Below, one piece after another: positions 1 to 7,645 of a stretch of 64,000 nucleotides of DNA. A model generated the notes under the pieces. The model was given only the letters and a program-made list of their open reading frames with translations, was not told where the DNA came from and did not search any database. Source of the stretch: Marmoricola sp. Leaf446 (GTDB lineage Bacteria; Actinomycetota; Actinomycetes; Propionibacteriales; Nocardioidaceae); the NCBI RefSeq assembly GCF_001424755.1, contig NZ_LMRF01000003.1, forward strand, positions 1 through 64,000, in the 5' to 3' direction. The translations under genes were made by a program, and so were the position numbers. Each line of letters starts with the position of its first letter. Position 1 is the first letter of the stretch.

Positions 1-35
1 TGCCCGCCGGCGGGGGTCGCGACCTGCTCTTCCAT
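1..35 (-). CDS. 5' end of an unidentified gene running off the left edge
   Basis: An ATG at 33-35 on the minus strand opens a frame (MEEQVATPAGG) that continues out of the window. A purine-rich stretch (GGATGGAGG) lies directly upstream. Only eleven codons are visible, so no function can be given. An overlapping ATG six bases further upstream in another frame is a possible alternative start. Confidence 0.3.
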   Translation of the reverse strand, partial: MEEQVATPAGG

Positions 36-242
36 ACCTCCATCCAAGCACCGAGCACCGACAGAAACCGGCTCTGACCTGGGGTTTCGTCCGGAATGCG
101 GACGGCGTGCGGAAGTTTCTTGCGGGTGGTCGTCGACCGGGTTGCGGTGGGTCTCGTGACGGTCGCAGAGCGACCTCCTCGACCAGCCGGCGGCGTCGCA
201 TGCACCACCTCGTCCGACCGGCACACGCCACGCCACCGGACT

Positions 243-421
243 CGTCATACGTCCTGGCGGGCCCGACGACCACTCCGCATGACGCACCCCGCGACGTCAT
301 GCGAAGCGGTCACCTGGACGACGACGCCGTCTGACGCTCCACCGACCCGCCACCACTTCGTACGACGCACCCACGGGACGTCATACGAGCCGGCCGCCCG
401 GACGACGAGGACGTATGACGC
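243..421. repeat. three 43-base palindromic elements (243-285, 295-337, 379-421)
   Basis: Each unit is exactly 43 bases: CGTCATACG, a 24-base middle, then CGTATGACGC. Units at 243-285 and 295-337 are 52 bases apart start to start and have degenerate arms. Unit 379-421 has perfect arms. A lone right arm (CGTACGACGC) is at 359-368. The middle of 379-421 matches the reverse complement of unit 62282-62324 at 21 of 24 positions, so this is one dispersed family found in both orientations. Confidence 0.8.
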
Positions 422-425
422 TCGC

Positions 426-457
426 AGCGACCCAGCGACCCAGCGACCCAGCGACCC
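426..457. repeat. tandem AGCGACCC x4
   Basis: Four exact head-to-tail copies of AGCGACCC immediately after the palindromic array. It is a simple repeat with no visible coding role. Confidence 0.85.
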
Positions 458-540
458 ACCGGCCGGCGACCCACGCCCCGACCCATCACGGGCACCCCGA
501 CGGGCTCGACGGACAGGATCCCCGACGCAGGCGCCAGACG

Positions 541-1806
541 CTAGGTGGCCACGACCAGCCCGGCGACGGCGGCGTTGGCGAGGTTGGCCAGCGACCCGCC
601 CAGCAGCGCGAGCAGCCCGAGGCGGGCGACCTGGGCACGGCGCTCGGGCACCAGCGCGGAGTAGGTGCCGATCTGGATCGCGATCGAGGCCAGGTTGGCG
701 AAGCCGGCCAGGGCGAAGGTCACCACGACGACGGTCACCGGCGAGAGCGAGTCGACCTGGGCGCCGAAGTCGGCGTACGCCACGAACTCGTTGAGGATCG
801 TCTTCTGGCCGATGAAGGACCCCGCCTCCGGGGCCTCCGACCAGGGCACGCCGAGCAGCCAGGCGAGCGGCGCCAGCAGCCAGCCCAGGACGCCCTGGAA
901 GGTCAGGTCGTCGACCCCGACCCAGCTGCCCACTCGCGAGAGCACGGCGTTGAGCATCGCGATCAGCGCCACGAACGCGACGAGCAGCGCCCCGACGGTG
1001 ACCGCGATCCGGCCGCCCGCCAGCGCGCCCCGCCCGACCGCGTCGATCACGTTGGCCGACTCCTCGTCGCGCACGGTGCGCACGTCGAAGGCGGCCTCCT
1101 CGGAGTCGGCGGCCGCCTGCTCGATGGTCGACCAGTCCGGCTCGGGCGTGCTGTCGGGCCAGAGGATCTTGGCCATCAGCAGGCCCGCGGGCGCGTTCAT
1201 CACGGTGGCCGCGAGGAGGTACTCCAGCGGCGCGCCCAGCAGCGAGTAGCCGACCAGGGTCGAGCCCGCGGCGGCGGCGAAGCCCCCGGTCATCAGGGCG
1301 AACAGCTGCGCGGTGCGGATCCGGGCGAGGTACGGCGCCACCATCAGCGGGGCCTCGCTCTGGCCCAGGAAGATCACCGTGGCGGCGTACATCGACTCCA
1401 CCTTGGTGACGCGCAGCAGCCACGCGATCGCCCCGCCGACCCAGTGCGTCACCCACTGGATCACCCGCAGGTAGAACAGCAGGTAGACGAGCGCGCCGAG
1501 GAAGACGATGACCGGCAGCACCTTGAGCGCGAAGATCGGGCTGTCCTCGGGACCGACGTCGAGCAGCGACCCGAAGACGAACCTCGTGCCCTCCTCGGTG
1601 AACCCGATCAGCGCTTCCACGCGGCCCGAGACCCAGCGCAGGGCGGCCTCCCCCGGCCCCCACCGGAGCACCAGCAGCGCGAAGGCCACCTGCAGCGCGA
1701 GCGCCGCGACGACGGTGCGCACGCTGATCCCCCGGCGATGACGGGAGAACGCGACCGCGACCAGGAGCAGCAGGGCGAGTCCGAGGACCCCTCTGAGGTC
1801 GGCCAT
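541..1806 (-). CDS. CNT-family (NupC-like) nucleoside:cation symporter
   Basis: Predicted 421-residue inner-membrane protein that imports nucleosides with H+ or Na+. It is rich in hydrophobic helices and carries the concentrative-transporter signatures GQSEAPLMV in the middle and NEFVAY in the C-terminal third. The ATG at 1806 is preferred because MADLRGV leads straight into the first membrane helix; a longer frame to 1908 adds non-membrane sequence. It is divergent from the DUF4394 gene across about 120 bases. Family is clear; the exact substrate (purine or pyrimidine) cannot be read from sequence. Confidence 0.85.
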   Translation of the reverse strand: MADLRGVLGLALLLLVAVAFSRHRRGISVRTVVAALALQVAFALLVLRWGPGEAALRWVSGRVEALIGFTEEGTRFVFGSLLDVGPEDSPIFALKVLPVIVFLGALVYLLFYLRVIQWVTHWVGGAIAWLLRVTKVESMYAATVIFLGQSEAPLMVAPYLARIRTAQLFALMTGGFAAAAGSTLVGYSLLGAPLEYLLAATVMNAPAGLLMAKILWPDSTPEPDWSTIEQAAADSEEAAFDVRTVRDEESANVIDAVGRGALAGGRIAVTVGALLVAFVALIAMLNAVLSRVGSWVGVDDLTFQGVLGWLLAPLAWLLGVPWSEAPEAGSFIGQKTILNEFVAYADFGAQVDSLSPVTVVVVTFALAGFANLASIAIQIGTYSALVPERRAQVARLGLLALLGGSLANLANAAVAGLVVAT

Positions 1807-1928
1807 GGCGCCGATCGTCCCAGCCGTCGGGACTCCTGGGAAGAAAGTCGCCGTCTCGTTCAACGCGGGCGGCGACCGGGACGTAGGTACGGGTGCACGC
1901 ACCTCCACCGACCCGTAGGAGCCCCACG

Positions 1929-2759
1929 ATGAACCGCACCCGCACCGCAGTGATCACCGCCGGCCTCGTGGCCGCCCTCACCGTCCCGGTGGCCGCCACC
2001 AGCGCCGAGGCCGCCCGCAAGCCCCCGGCCCGGCAGGCGATCGGCCTCGTCGGCGGCACCACGCTGGTGCAGTTCCCGGTCTCGCGGGCGAGCAAGGTCA
2101 AGCGCCTGGGCTCGATCCAGGGCCTGGCCGGTGACACCGAGGTCGTCGGCATCGACTACCGCGTCCAGGACCGCAAGCTGTACGCCGTGGGCGACCAGGG
2201 CGGCATCTACACCCTGGACACCCGGGCCCGGGCCACCAAGGTCAGCCAGCTCAGCGTGGCCCTGTCCGGCACCGCCTTCGGCGTCGACTTCAACCCGGCC
2301 GCCGACCGGCTCCGCGTCGTCAGCAACACCGGTCAGAACCTGCGCCACAACCTCGCCGACGACACCACCGTCGTGGACGGCACGCTGACCTACCCGGCGA
2401 CGCCGACGGCTCCCGCCGCGACGGCGACCGGCGTCGTGGCAGCGGCGTACACCAACAACGACCTGGACCCCGACACGGCGACCACCCTCTACGACCTCGA
2501 CACCGCGCTCGACCAGGTCGTCACCCAGGTCCCCGCCAACGCCGGCACCCTGGCCGCCACGGGCAAGTTCGGCCTCAACGCCGGGGGCGACGCCGGGTTC
2601 GACATCGTCGGCAGCCAGAGCACCGGATACGCCACGATGTCCTTCGCCGGGTCCTACCGTCTGTACAGCGTGGACCTGATCAGCGGCGACGCCGACCGCC
2701 GGGGCACCTTCCCCCGGTCGCTGCAGGTCAGCGACATCGCCCTGCCGATCCCGCGCTGA
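1929..2759 (+). CDS. secreted DUF4394 protein
   Basis: Predicted 276 residues. A Sec-type signal peptide (MNRTRTAVITAG through an Ala-rich core ending near SAEAA) is followed by a beta-rich domain with the DUF4394 pattern (GIDYRVQDRKLYAVGDQG and GVDFNPAADRLRVVSNTGQN). DUF4394 proteins are predicted beta-propeller-like extracellular proteins of unknown function. AGGAG at 1917-1921 sets the ATG at 1929. It sits 21 bases before an ECF sigma gene in the same direction, so it is probably co-transcribed and may belong to that regulon. Confidence 0.85.
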   Translation: MNRTRTAVITAGLVAALTVPVAATSAEAARKPPARQAIGLVGGTTLVQFPVSRASKVKRLGSIQGLAGDTEVVGIDYRVQDRKLYAVGDQGGIYTLDTRARATKVSQLSVALSGTAFGVDFNPAADRLRVVSNTGQNLRHNLADDTTVVDGTLTYPATPTAPAATATGVVAAAYTNNDLDPDTATTLYDLDTALDQVVTQVPANAGTLAATGKFGLNAGGDAGFDIVGSQSTGYATMSFAGSYRLYSVDLISGDADRRGTFPRSLQVSDIALPIPR

Positions 2760-2780
2760 CCCCAGGAGCCCCCACCACCG

Positions 2781-3335
2781 ATGGCGTCGACCCGCCACAC
2801 CCCGCACACCCCCACCTTCTCCCGCGAGGAGGGGGTGCGCGAGGCGTACGCCGCCCACGGCGGCGAGCTCTACCGGTTCGCGCTGCGCGGGCTCGGTGAC
2901 GCGGGGCTCGCGCAGGACGCGGTGCAGGAGACCTTCCTGCGCGCCTGGCGCGCCCGGGAGCGCTACGACCCCCAGGTCGCCGCGCTGCGCACCTGGTTGT
3001 TCGGCATCGCGCGCAACGTCGTGGTCGACCTGCACCGCAACCGCGGCGCCCGCCCCTGGCTGCGCAGCCTGGCCGACCACGAGACGCTCGCCGGGTCGCC
3101 CGAGGTCGGGCCCGACGCGTGGGAGGGTCTGGTGCACCGCTGGCTGGTGGAGGAGGCGCTGCGGCGCCTGGGCGAGGACCACCGGGTGGCGCTGGAGCAG
3201 ACCTACCTGCTGGACCGCCCCTACGACGAGGTGGCGGCCGAGCTGGGCATCCCGGCGAGCACGCTGCGCAGCCGGGTCTTCTACGGCCTCAAGGCGCTGC
3301 GCGTGGTGATGGAGGAGATGGAGGTGTCACCGTGA
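2781..3335 (+). CDS. ECF-family RNA polymerase sigma factor
   Basis: 184 residues. Region 2 is visible at about residues 25-95 (AQDAVQETFLRAW, then RTWLFGIARNVVVDLHR), and the region 4 helix-turn-helix near the C-terminus (DRPYDEVAAELGIPASTLRS). It directs RNA polymerase to a small stress or envelope regulon. AGGAG lies upstream of the ATG. The stop overlaps the GTG start of the anti-sigma gene (GTGA), a normal arrangement for a sigma/anti-sigma pair. The inducing signal is not evident. Confidence 0.92.
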   Translation: MASTRHTPHTPTFSREEGVREAYAAHGGELYRFALRGLGDAGLAQDAVQETFLRAWRARERYDPQVAALRTWLFGIARNVVVDLHRNRGARPWLRSLADHETLAGSPEVGPDAWEGLVHRWLVEEALRRLGEDHRVALEQTYLLDRPYDEVAAELGIPASTLRSRVFYGLKALRVVMEEMEVSP

Positions 3336-4003
3336 ACGAGCACGAACGGCTGCGGACCGACCTGGGCGTCTACGTGCTGGGCCAGCTCGACGAGGCGTCC
3401 GCGGCCCGACTGGAGCAGCACCTCGACGGGTGTGCCTCCTGCACCGCAGAGCTCGGCGAGCTGACCCCCGTGGCGGCCGCCCTGGCCGACCTGCGCGTGC
3501 GCCCCGCCCCGGCGGCGGGCGACGTGCCCCCGGGTCTGGCCGACCGGGTGGTGGGGGCCGTCGAGCACGCGGCGCGGGCCGAGCGGCGTACGTCGTGGGC
3601 GCGGACGGCAGGCGTCGCGGGGGTCGCGGCCGCCCTGGCCCTGGTGCTCTCCCTGGGCGTGCAGAGCCTGCGCAACGACCCCACCCCGACGACGCCGGCA
3701 GTGCCCACCGAGGCGGTCGGCGTCCGCGACGAGGCGCCCGGGGTGCAGGCCTCCGCCGCGCTCGTGAACCACACCTGGGGCGTGGAGGTGAAGCTGCGCG
3801 CCAGCGGCTTCGAGGACGGCGGGCGCTACCGCGTCGACGTCCTCGGCAGGGGCGGCCGGCGCTACCCGGCCGGTGAGTTCGTGGGCACCGGCGCCCGGGA
3901 GATGGACTGCAACCTCAACAGCTCGGTGCTGCGCGACCAGGCGGCCGGCTTCGAGGTCACCGACAGCGACGGCCGGGTGGTCGCCGCCGCGACCTTCGGC
4001 TAG
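3332..4003 (+). CDS. membrane-anchored zinc-finger anti-sigma factor
   Basis: 223 residues starting at a GTG inside the sigma stop codon, with GGAGGAG-like sequence upstream. The N-terminus has the ZAS zinc motif H-x3-C-x2-C (HLDGCASC, about residues 30-37) that clamps sigma. A single membrane helix follows near residues 90-110 (AGVAGVAAALALVLSLGV), then an extracytoplasmic beta-rich domain of about 110 residues. The outer domain probably senses an envelope condition. Its stop overlaps the convergent gene by four bases. Confidence 0.9.
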   Translation: MNEHERLRTDLGVYVLGQLDEASAARLEQHLDGCASCTAELGELTPVAAALADLRVRPAPAAGDVPPGLADRVVGAVEHAARAERRTSWARTAGVAGVAAALALVLSLGVQSLRNDPTPTTPAVPTEAVGVRDEAPGVQASAALVNHTWGVEVKLRASGFEDGGRYRVDVLGRGGRRYPAGEFVGTGAREMDCNLNSSVLRDQAAGFEVTDSDGRVVAAATFG

Positions 4004-4596
4004 GTCACCCGGTCGACGTACGCCCGGAAGCGCGCCTCGTCCCAGCCGCGCGACTCGCGCAGCCCGGTGGCGAGCATCGCGAGGTAGTGCGGCGCCGGCT
4101 GCGTGTGCGGCACCGCGTCGATGCCGTGGGGCGAGGTGAAGACCAGCAGCGGCAGCCCCTCCAGCCGCCCCACCTCGAGCAGCGTCTCGTAGCGGCCGGG
4201 CCCGACCTCGTGACGACCCTCGAACCCGTCGAGCAGCACCTGCTCGACGGGGTCACCGGCCGCGGGCACGCGGTGCATCTCCTGCGCCGCCACGTCGGCG
4301 AACTGGGCGGCGGTCACGAGGTAGGCGCGCGCGGCGGTCGGGCCGCGGTCGGTCGCGTCGTGGTCGTAGAACGCCACTCCCCCGCCCCACTGCGGCGACT
4401 CGCCCGCGAAGTAGAGCGCGCCCGGGAGGTCGACCGGCTCGCTGCGCCGCGGCGGGGTGGCGTCGCGAGCGCCGGGGTTGACGCGGCGGCCGCCGGCCGG
4501 GACGCCGCCGGCCAGGTAGGCGGCGAGGCGGTCGGCGGCCATGTTGGAGCCGTAGCTGACGTACCAGACGAGGGGTGCTGCGGGCGTGACGGACAT
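4000..4596 (-). CDS. gamma-glutamylcyclotransferase-like (GGCT fold) protein
   Basis: 198 residues beginning MSVTPAAPLVWYVSYGSNM; the YGSN near the start is the GGCT-fold hallmark, and AGESPQWGGGVAF is also typical of the family. Family members cyclise gamma-glutamyl amines or act on related amides, but the substrate here is unknown. The start is supported by a TAGCCT box eight bases upstream, and this box overlaps that of the divergent gene at 4622. A much longer in-frame extension upstream overlaps that gene and is rejected. Confidence 0.75.
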   Translation of the reverse strand: MSVTPAAPLVWYVSYGSNMAADRLAAYLAGGVPAGGRRVNPGARDATPPRRSEPVDLPGALYFAGESPQWGGGVAFYDHDATDRGPTAARAYLVTAAQFADVAAQEMHRVPAAGDPVEQVLLDGFEGRHEVGPGRYETLLEVGRLEGLPLLVFTSPHGIDAVPHTQPAPHYLAMLATGLRESRGWDEARFRAYVDRVT

Positions 4597-4604
4597 CGGC
4601 GTCG

Positions 4605-4614
4605 AGGCTAGCGT
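4605..4614. promoter_or_regulatory. overlapping divergent -10 boxes (TAGCCT on minus, TAGCGT on plus)
   Basis: In the ten bases AGGCTAGCGT, the plus strand reads TAGCGT (4609-4614), seven bases before the ATG at 4622. The minus strand reads TAGCCT (4610-4605), eight bases before the ATG at 4596. Both fit leaderless -10 placement and they share TA, so RNA polymerase could use only one direction at a time. Confidence 0.65.
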
Positions 4615-4621
4615 CGGCGCC

Positions 4622-5194
4622 ATGGCGGTCCGGGACGGGGAGCAGCTCCACGTCGAGAGCGCCGAGCAGTGGCGCGACTGGCTCGCCGCCCACCACGACC
4701 GCGGCACGGGCGTGTGGGTGGTGTGGTGGAAGCGGTCGACGGGTCGCCCGGCTCCGTCGTACGACGACCTGGTGTGCGAGGCCCTGACCCAGGGCTGGAT
4801 CGACGCCACCTCGAAGGCCCTCGACGAGGAGCGCACGGCGATGTGGTTCACGCACCGCCGGCCGGGCAGCGGCTGGTCGCGGCCCAACAAGCAGCGCCTG
4901 TCCCGGTTGCAGGACGAGGGCCGGATGTGTCCGGCCGGTCAGGCGGTCGTCGACGCGGCGGTCGCCGACGGCTCGTGGACGCTCCTCGACGACGTGGAGG
5001 ACCTCGTCGTGCCCGACGACCTGGCGACGGCCCTGGCCGACCGGGCCGCCCGGCCGACCTGGGACGCGCTGAGCCGCTCGGCCCGCCGGGCCGCGCTGGT
5101 CCACCTCGTCGGCGCCAAGCGGCCCGACACCCGCGCCCGCCGCGTCACCGAGGTCGCCGACCGGACCGCGGCGGGCGAGCGTCCGGCGGGGTGA
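4622..5194 (+). CDS. YdeI/OmpD-associated family protein
   Basis: 190 residues. The first part (FxSAEQWRDWL-type region, then VWVVWWKRSTGRP and CEALTQGWIDA) is the YdeI/OmpD-associated pattern, as is RPGSGWSRPNKQR. The biochemical role of this family is unsettled; some members are annotated as bacteriocin-protection proteins, with thin evidence. The start is chosen from the leaderless TAGCGT box. The coding end is two bases before a long palindromic element. Confidence 0.75.
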   Translation: MAVRDGEQLHVESAEQWRDWLAAHHDRGTGVWVVWWKRSTGRPAPSYDDLVCEALTQGWIDATSKALDEERTAMWFTHRRPGSGWSRPNKQRLSRLQDEGRMCPAGQAVVDAAVADGSWTLLDDVEDLVVPDDLATALADRAARPTWDALSRSARRAALVHLVGAKRPDTRARRVTEVADRTAAGERPAG

Positions 5195-5195
5195 T

Positions 5196-5307
5196 CCGGT
5201 TTCCCAGGTGATGAAGGGAAGTCGCCTCCTCGCACACAGAACTGCCTCTCCACACACGACGTGCCGTGTGCGGAGAGGCAGCTCGGGTTCATCACCTGGG
5301 AAACCGG
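5196..5307. repeat. palindromic element A, copy 1
   Basis: Perfect 20-bp inverted arms (CCGGTTTCCCAGGTGATGAA at 5196-5215 and its reverse complement at 5288-5307) enclose a second hairpin (CTGCCTCTCC / GGAGAGGCAG with CACACG / CGTGTG inside). A homologous copy lies at 36455-36545. Both copies are between the ends of convergent genes, so it may also act as a bidirectional terminator. Confidence 0.85.
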
Positions 5308-5328
5308 CAGGCCCGGCCCCCGGACCGA

Positions 5329-6696
5329 TCAGTCGTGCGCACCCCGCACCACGCGGTCGTGGCGCAGCGAGGTGTTGCGGGTCTCCTTGGCGGCGAGCAC
5401 GGCGATGATCGTCAGCACCGAGGTGACGGTGATGTAGATGCCGACCGCGAAGGTGTTGGACTCCTCGACCGAGCCGAGCAGCCTCAGCGCCACGATCGGG
5501 GCGATCGCGCCGGCCAGGATCGAGGCGAGCTGGTAGCCCACCGAGGCGCCGGTGTAGCGCACCGAGGTGCCGAACAGCTCGGAGAAGAACGCCGCCTGCG
5601 GGGCGTACATCAGTCCGTGCAGCATCAGGCCGACGACCACGGCGATGATCAGGTTGCCCTGGGTGCCGCTCTCGACCAGCGGGAAGAAGAAGAACAGCGT
5701 CCACACGGCGACGCCGACGGCGCCGGCCAGGTAGAGCGGCTTGCGGCCGACCACGTCGGACACCCCGCCCACGATCGGGATCCACACGAAGTGCACGACC
5801 GAGCCGATCAGCAGCGCCTGCAGGATCGGGCCGCGCTCCTGCCCGTCGTACGTCGTGACGAAGGTGATGACGATGATCGTGAAGATGTAGTAGCTGGTGT
5901 TCTCGGCCAGGCGCATGCCCATCGCGGAGAAGACCTCGCGGGGGTAGTTCTTGAAGACCTCCAGGATCGGGATGTGGTTGGCCTCCTGCTTCTTCTCCAC
6001 GATCTCGGCGTGGGCCTCCTTGAAGACCGGGGACTCCTCGATCGACAGGCGCACCCACAGACCGATCAGCACGAGCACGGCGGAGAGCAGGAACGGGATC
6101 CGCCAGCCCCACGCCTCGAAGGCGGCGTCGCTCTGGAAGGCCGCGAGCACGAACAGCACGCCGGTGGCGAGCAGGTTGCCCAGCGCCACGCCGGCCTGGG
6201 GCCACGACGACCAGAAGCCGCGCTGGCTGTCCTTGCCGTGCTCGGCCGCCATCAGGACCGCGCCGCCCCACTCGCCGCCGACGGCGAAGCCCTGCACCAG
6301 CCGGCAGACCAGCAGCAGGATCGGCGCCGCGATGCCGATGGTGGCGTACGTCGGCAGCAGGCCGATCGCGAAGGTCGCGATGCCCATCATCAGCAGCGAG
6401 GTGACGAGCATCTTCTTGCGGCCGACCCGGTCGCCGAAGTGGCCGAACACGACGCCGCCGAGCGGTCGGGCGACGAAGCCGAGGGCGTAGGTGCCGAACG
6501 CGAGCAGCGTGCCGGTGACCTCGTCGCCCTCGGGGAAGAACAGCACCCCGAAGACGAGGGCGGCGGCGGAGCCGTAGAGGAAGAAGTCGTACCACTCGAC
6601 GGCCGTGCCGATCAGGCTGGCGAAGACGACCTTGACGATGCCCGGTCCGGGCTTCTCGGTCTGGGGGCTGGTGGCCCCGGTGGTGGGTGCTGACAT
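5329..6696 (-). CDS. MHS-family (ProP/citrate-like) MFS transporter
   Basis: 455 residues, 12 predicted membrane helices. Metabolite:H+ symporter signatures include GTAVEWYDFFLYG at the first helix and the loop motif GHFGDRVGRKKML between helices 2 and 3. It follows the 3-hydroxybutyrate dehydrogenase gene on the same strand (93-base gap), so import of 3-hydroxybutyrate or another small acid is a reasonable inference. AGGAGA precedes the ATG. Closely related proteins carry citrate, alpha-ketoglutarate, proline or shikimate, so the substrate is open. Confidence 0.85.
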   Translation of the reverse strand: MSAPTTGATSPQTEKPGPGIVKVVFASLIGTAVEWYDFFLYGSAAALVFGVLFFPEGDEVTGTLLAFGTYALGFVARPLGGVVFGHFGDRVGRKKMLVTSLLMMGIATFAIGLLPTYATIGIAAPILLLVCRLVQGFAVGGEWGGAVLMAAEHGKDSQRGFWSSWPQAGVALGNLLATGVLFVLAAFQSDAAFEAWGWRIPFLLSAVLVLIGLWVRLSIEESPVFKEAHAEIVEKKQEANHIPILEVFKNYPREVFSAMGMRLAENTSYYIFTIIVITFVTTYDGQERGPILQALLIGSVVHFVWIPIVGGVSDVVGRKPLYLAGAVGVAVWTLFFFFPLVESGTQGNLIIAVVVGLMLHGLMYAPQAAFFSELFGTSVRYTGASVGYQLASILAGAIAPIVALRLLGSVEESNTFAVGIYITVTSVLTIIAVLAAKETRNTSLRHDRVVRGAHD

Positions 6697-6789
6697 GGGT
6701 GGATCTCCTGTGGTGTGGGCGGTGGTGCGGTGCAGACGGGCGGTGCGGGGTGGGCGGGTCGTGCGGGTGCCGACGCGGGGCGGCCGGCG

Positions 6790-7566
6790 CTACTGCGCGG
6801 TCCAGCCGCCGTCCATGAGGAACGACGAGCCGTTGACCGACTGCGAGCCGGGCCCGCAGAGGTAGGCCACGGTGCGGGCGACCTCGTCGGGCTCGACGAG
6901 CCGCTTCACCGGCGTACGGGCGAGCAGGACGGAGTCGAGGACCTCGTCCTCGGGGATGCCGTGGCTGCGCGCCTGGTCGGCGATCTGGCCCTCGACCAGC
7001 GGGGTGCGGACGTAGCCGGGGCAGACGGTGTTGCTGGTGACGCCCTTCGCGGCGCCCTCGAGGGCGAGGACCTTGGACAGGCCCTCGAGGCCGTGCTTGG
7101 CGCTGACGTAGGCCGACTTGTACGCCGAGGCGCGGTGGCCGTGCACCGAGGAGACGTGGACCAGCCGACCCCACCCCGCGGCGTACATCCCGGGCAGGAC
7201 GGCACGGGCGAGCAGGAACGGCGCCTGCAGCATGATCCGGTGGATCAGCGCGAACCGGTCGGGGTCGAACTCCTCGACAGGTGCGACGTGTTGGATACCG
7301 GCGTTGTTGACGAGCACGTCGATGCCGCGCGAGCCCAGCTCGAGCGCGTCGATCGCGGCCCGGTCGGACAGGTCGGCCACGAGGGCCTCGCCACCGACGG
7401 CCTGCGCGGCCTCGGTGGCCTTGTCACCGTCGACGTCGAGCGCAAGGACGGTGGCGCCGTGCTCGGCCAGGGCCTGCGCCACGGCGCGGCCGATGCCGCT
7501 GCCCGCGCCGGTGACGAGGGCGGTCCGGCCGGCGAGGTCGGGCCCACCGGGTGTGAGGGAGGTCAT
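6790..7566 (-). CDS. bdhA: D-3-hydroxybutyrate dehydrogenase (short-chain dehydrogenase)
   Basis: 258 residues. The SDR cofactor motif TGAGSGIG is near residue 20, NNAGIQHVAPVEEF near residue 86, and the catalytic Ser and YxxxK (YVSAK) lie around 140-160. NNAGIQHVAP and the C-terminal SFLMDGGWTAQ resemble 3-hydroxybutyrate dehydrogenases, which oxidise 3-hydroxybutyrate to acetoacetate with NAD+. It sits with an MHS transporter under a GAF-PucR regulator, and a PHA synthase/depolymerase operon is elsewhere in the window. A TAGCGT box ends eight bases before the ATG. A generic SDR of other specificity remains possible. Confidence 0.8.
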   Translation of the reverse strand: MTSLTPGGPDLAGRTALVTGAGSGIGRAVAQALAEHGATVLALDVDGDKATEAAQAVGGEALVADLSDRAAIDALELGSRGIDVLVNNAGIQHVAPVEEFDPDRFALIHRIMLQAPFLLARAVLPGMYAAGWGRLVHVSSVHGHRASAYKSAYVSAKHGLEGLSKVLALEGAAKGVTSNTVCPGYVRTPLVEGQIADQARSHGIPEDEVLDSVLLARTPVKRLVEPDEVARTVAYLCGPGSQSVNGSSFLMDGGWTAQ

Positions 7567-7574
7567 GCCCCGGG

Positions 7575-7580
7575 ACGCTA
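7575..7580 (-). promoter_or_regulatory. leaderless -10 box TAGCGT for the 3-hydroxybutyrate dehydrogenase gene
   Basis: Minus-strand TAGCGT with eight bases to the ATG at 7566. Confidence 0.55.
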
Positions 7581-7606
7581 CGGCGGGTCACCGCCGCGTG
7601 GCGATG

Positions 7607-7621
7607 TGGTGAGGCACACCA
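7607..7621. promoter_or_regulatory. possible operator TGGTG-N5-CACCA
   Basis: A perfect 5+5 inverted repeat lies 41-55 bases upstream of the dehydrogenase start, in the gap after the PucR-type regulator gene. Position and symmetry fit a regulator site, but there is only one copy here and the identification is inference. Confidence 0.35.
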
Positions 7622-7645
7622 TCTGCGGCGATGTGTGTGCTCAGG

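Larger units (their letters stand above)
36..540. other. gene-free region with palindromic and tandem repeats
   Basis: About 500 bases without a convincing gene. The open frames here are Arg/Pro-rich and look like GC-driven noise. The right half holds three 43-base palindromic elements (243-421) and four exact copies of an 8-mer (426-457). The left part should hold the promoter of the gene leaving the window at 35, but I see no clear TANNNT box there. Confidence 0.6.

Noticed and set aside
243-457. CRISPR array
   Set aside because: Units are palindromes in mixed orientation with related, not unique, middles, there are only a few of them, and there are no cas genes.
96-794. Plus-strand frame covering the left repeat region
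   Set aside because: Arg/Pro/Thr-rich, spans palindromic repeats and the antisense of the nucleoside transporter gene; no ribosome-binding site.
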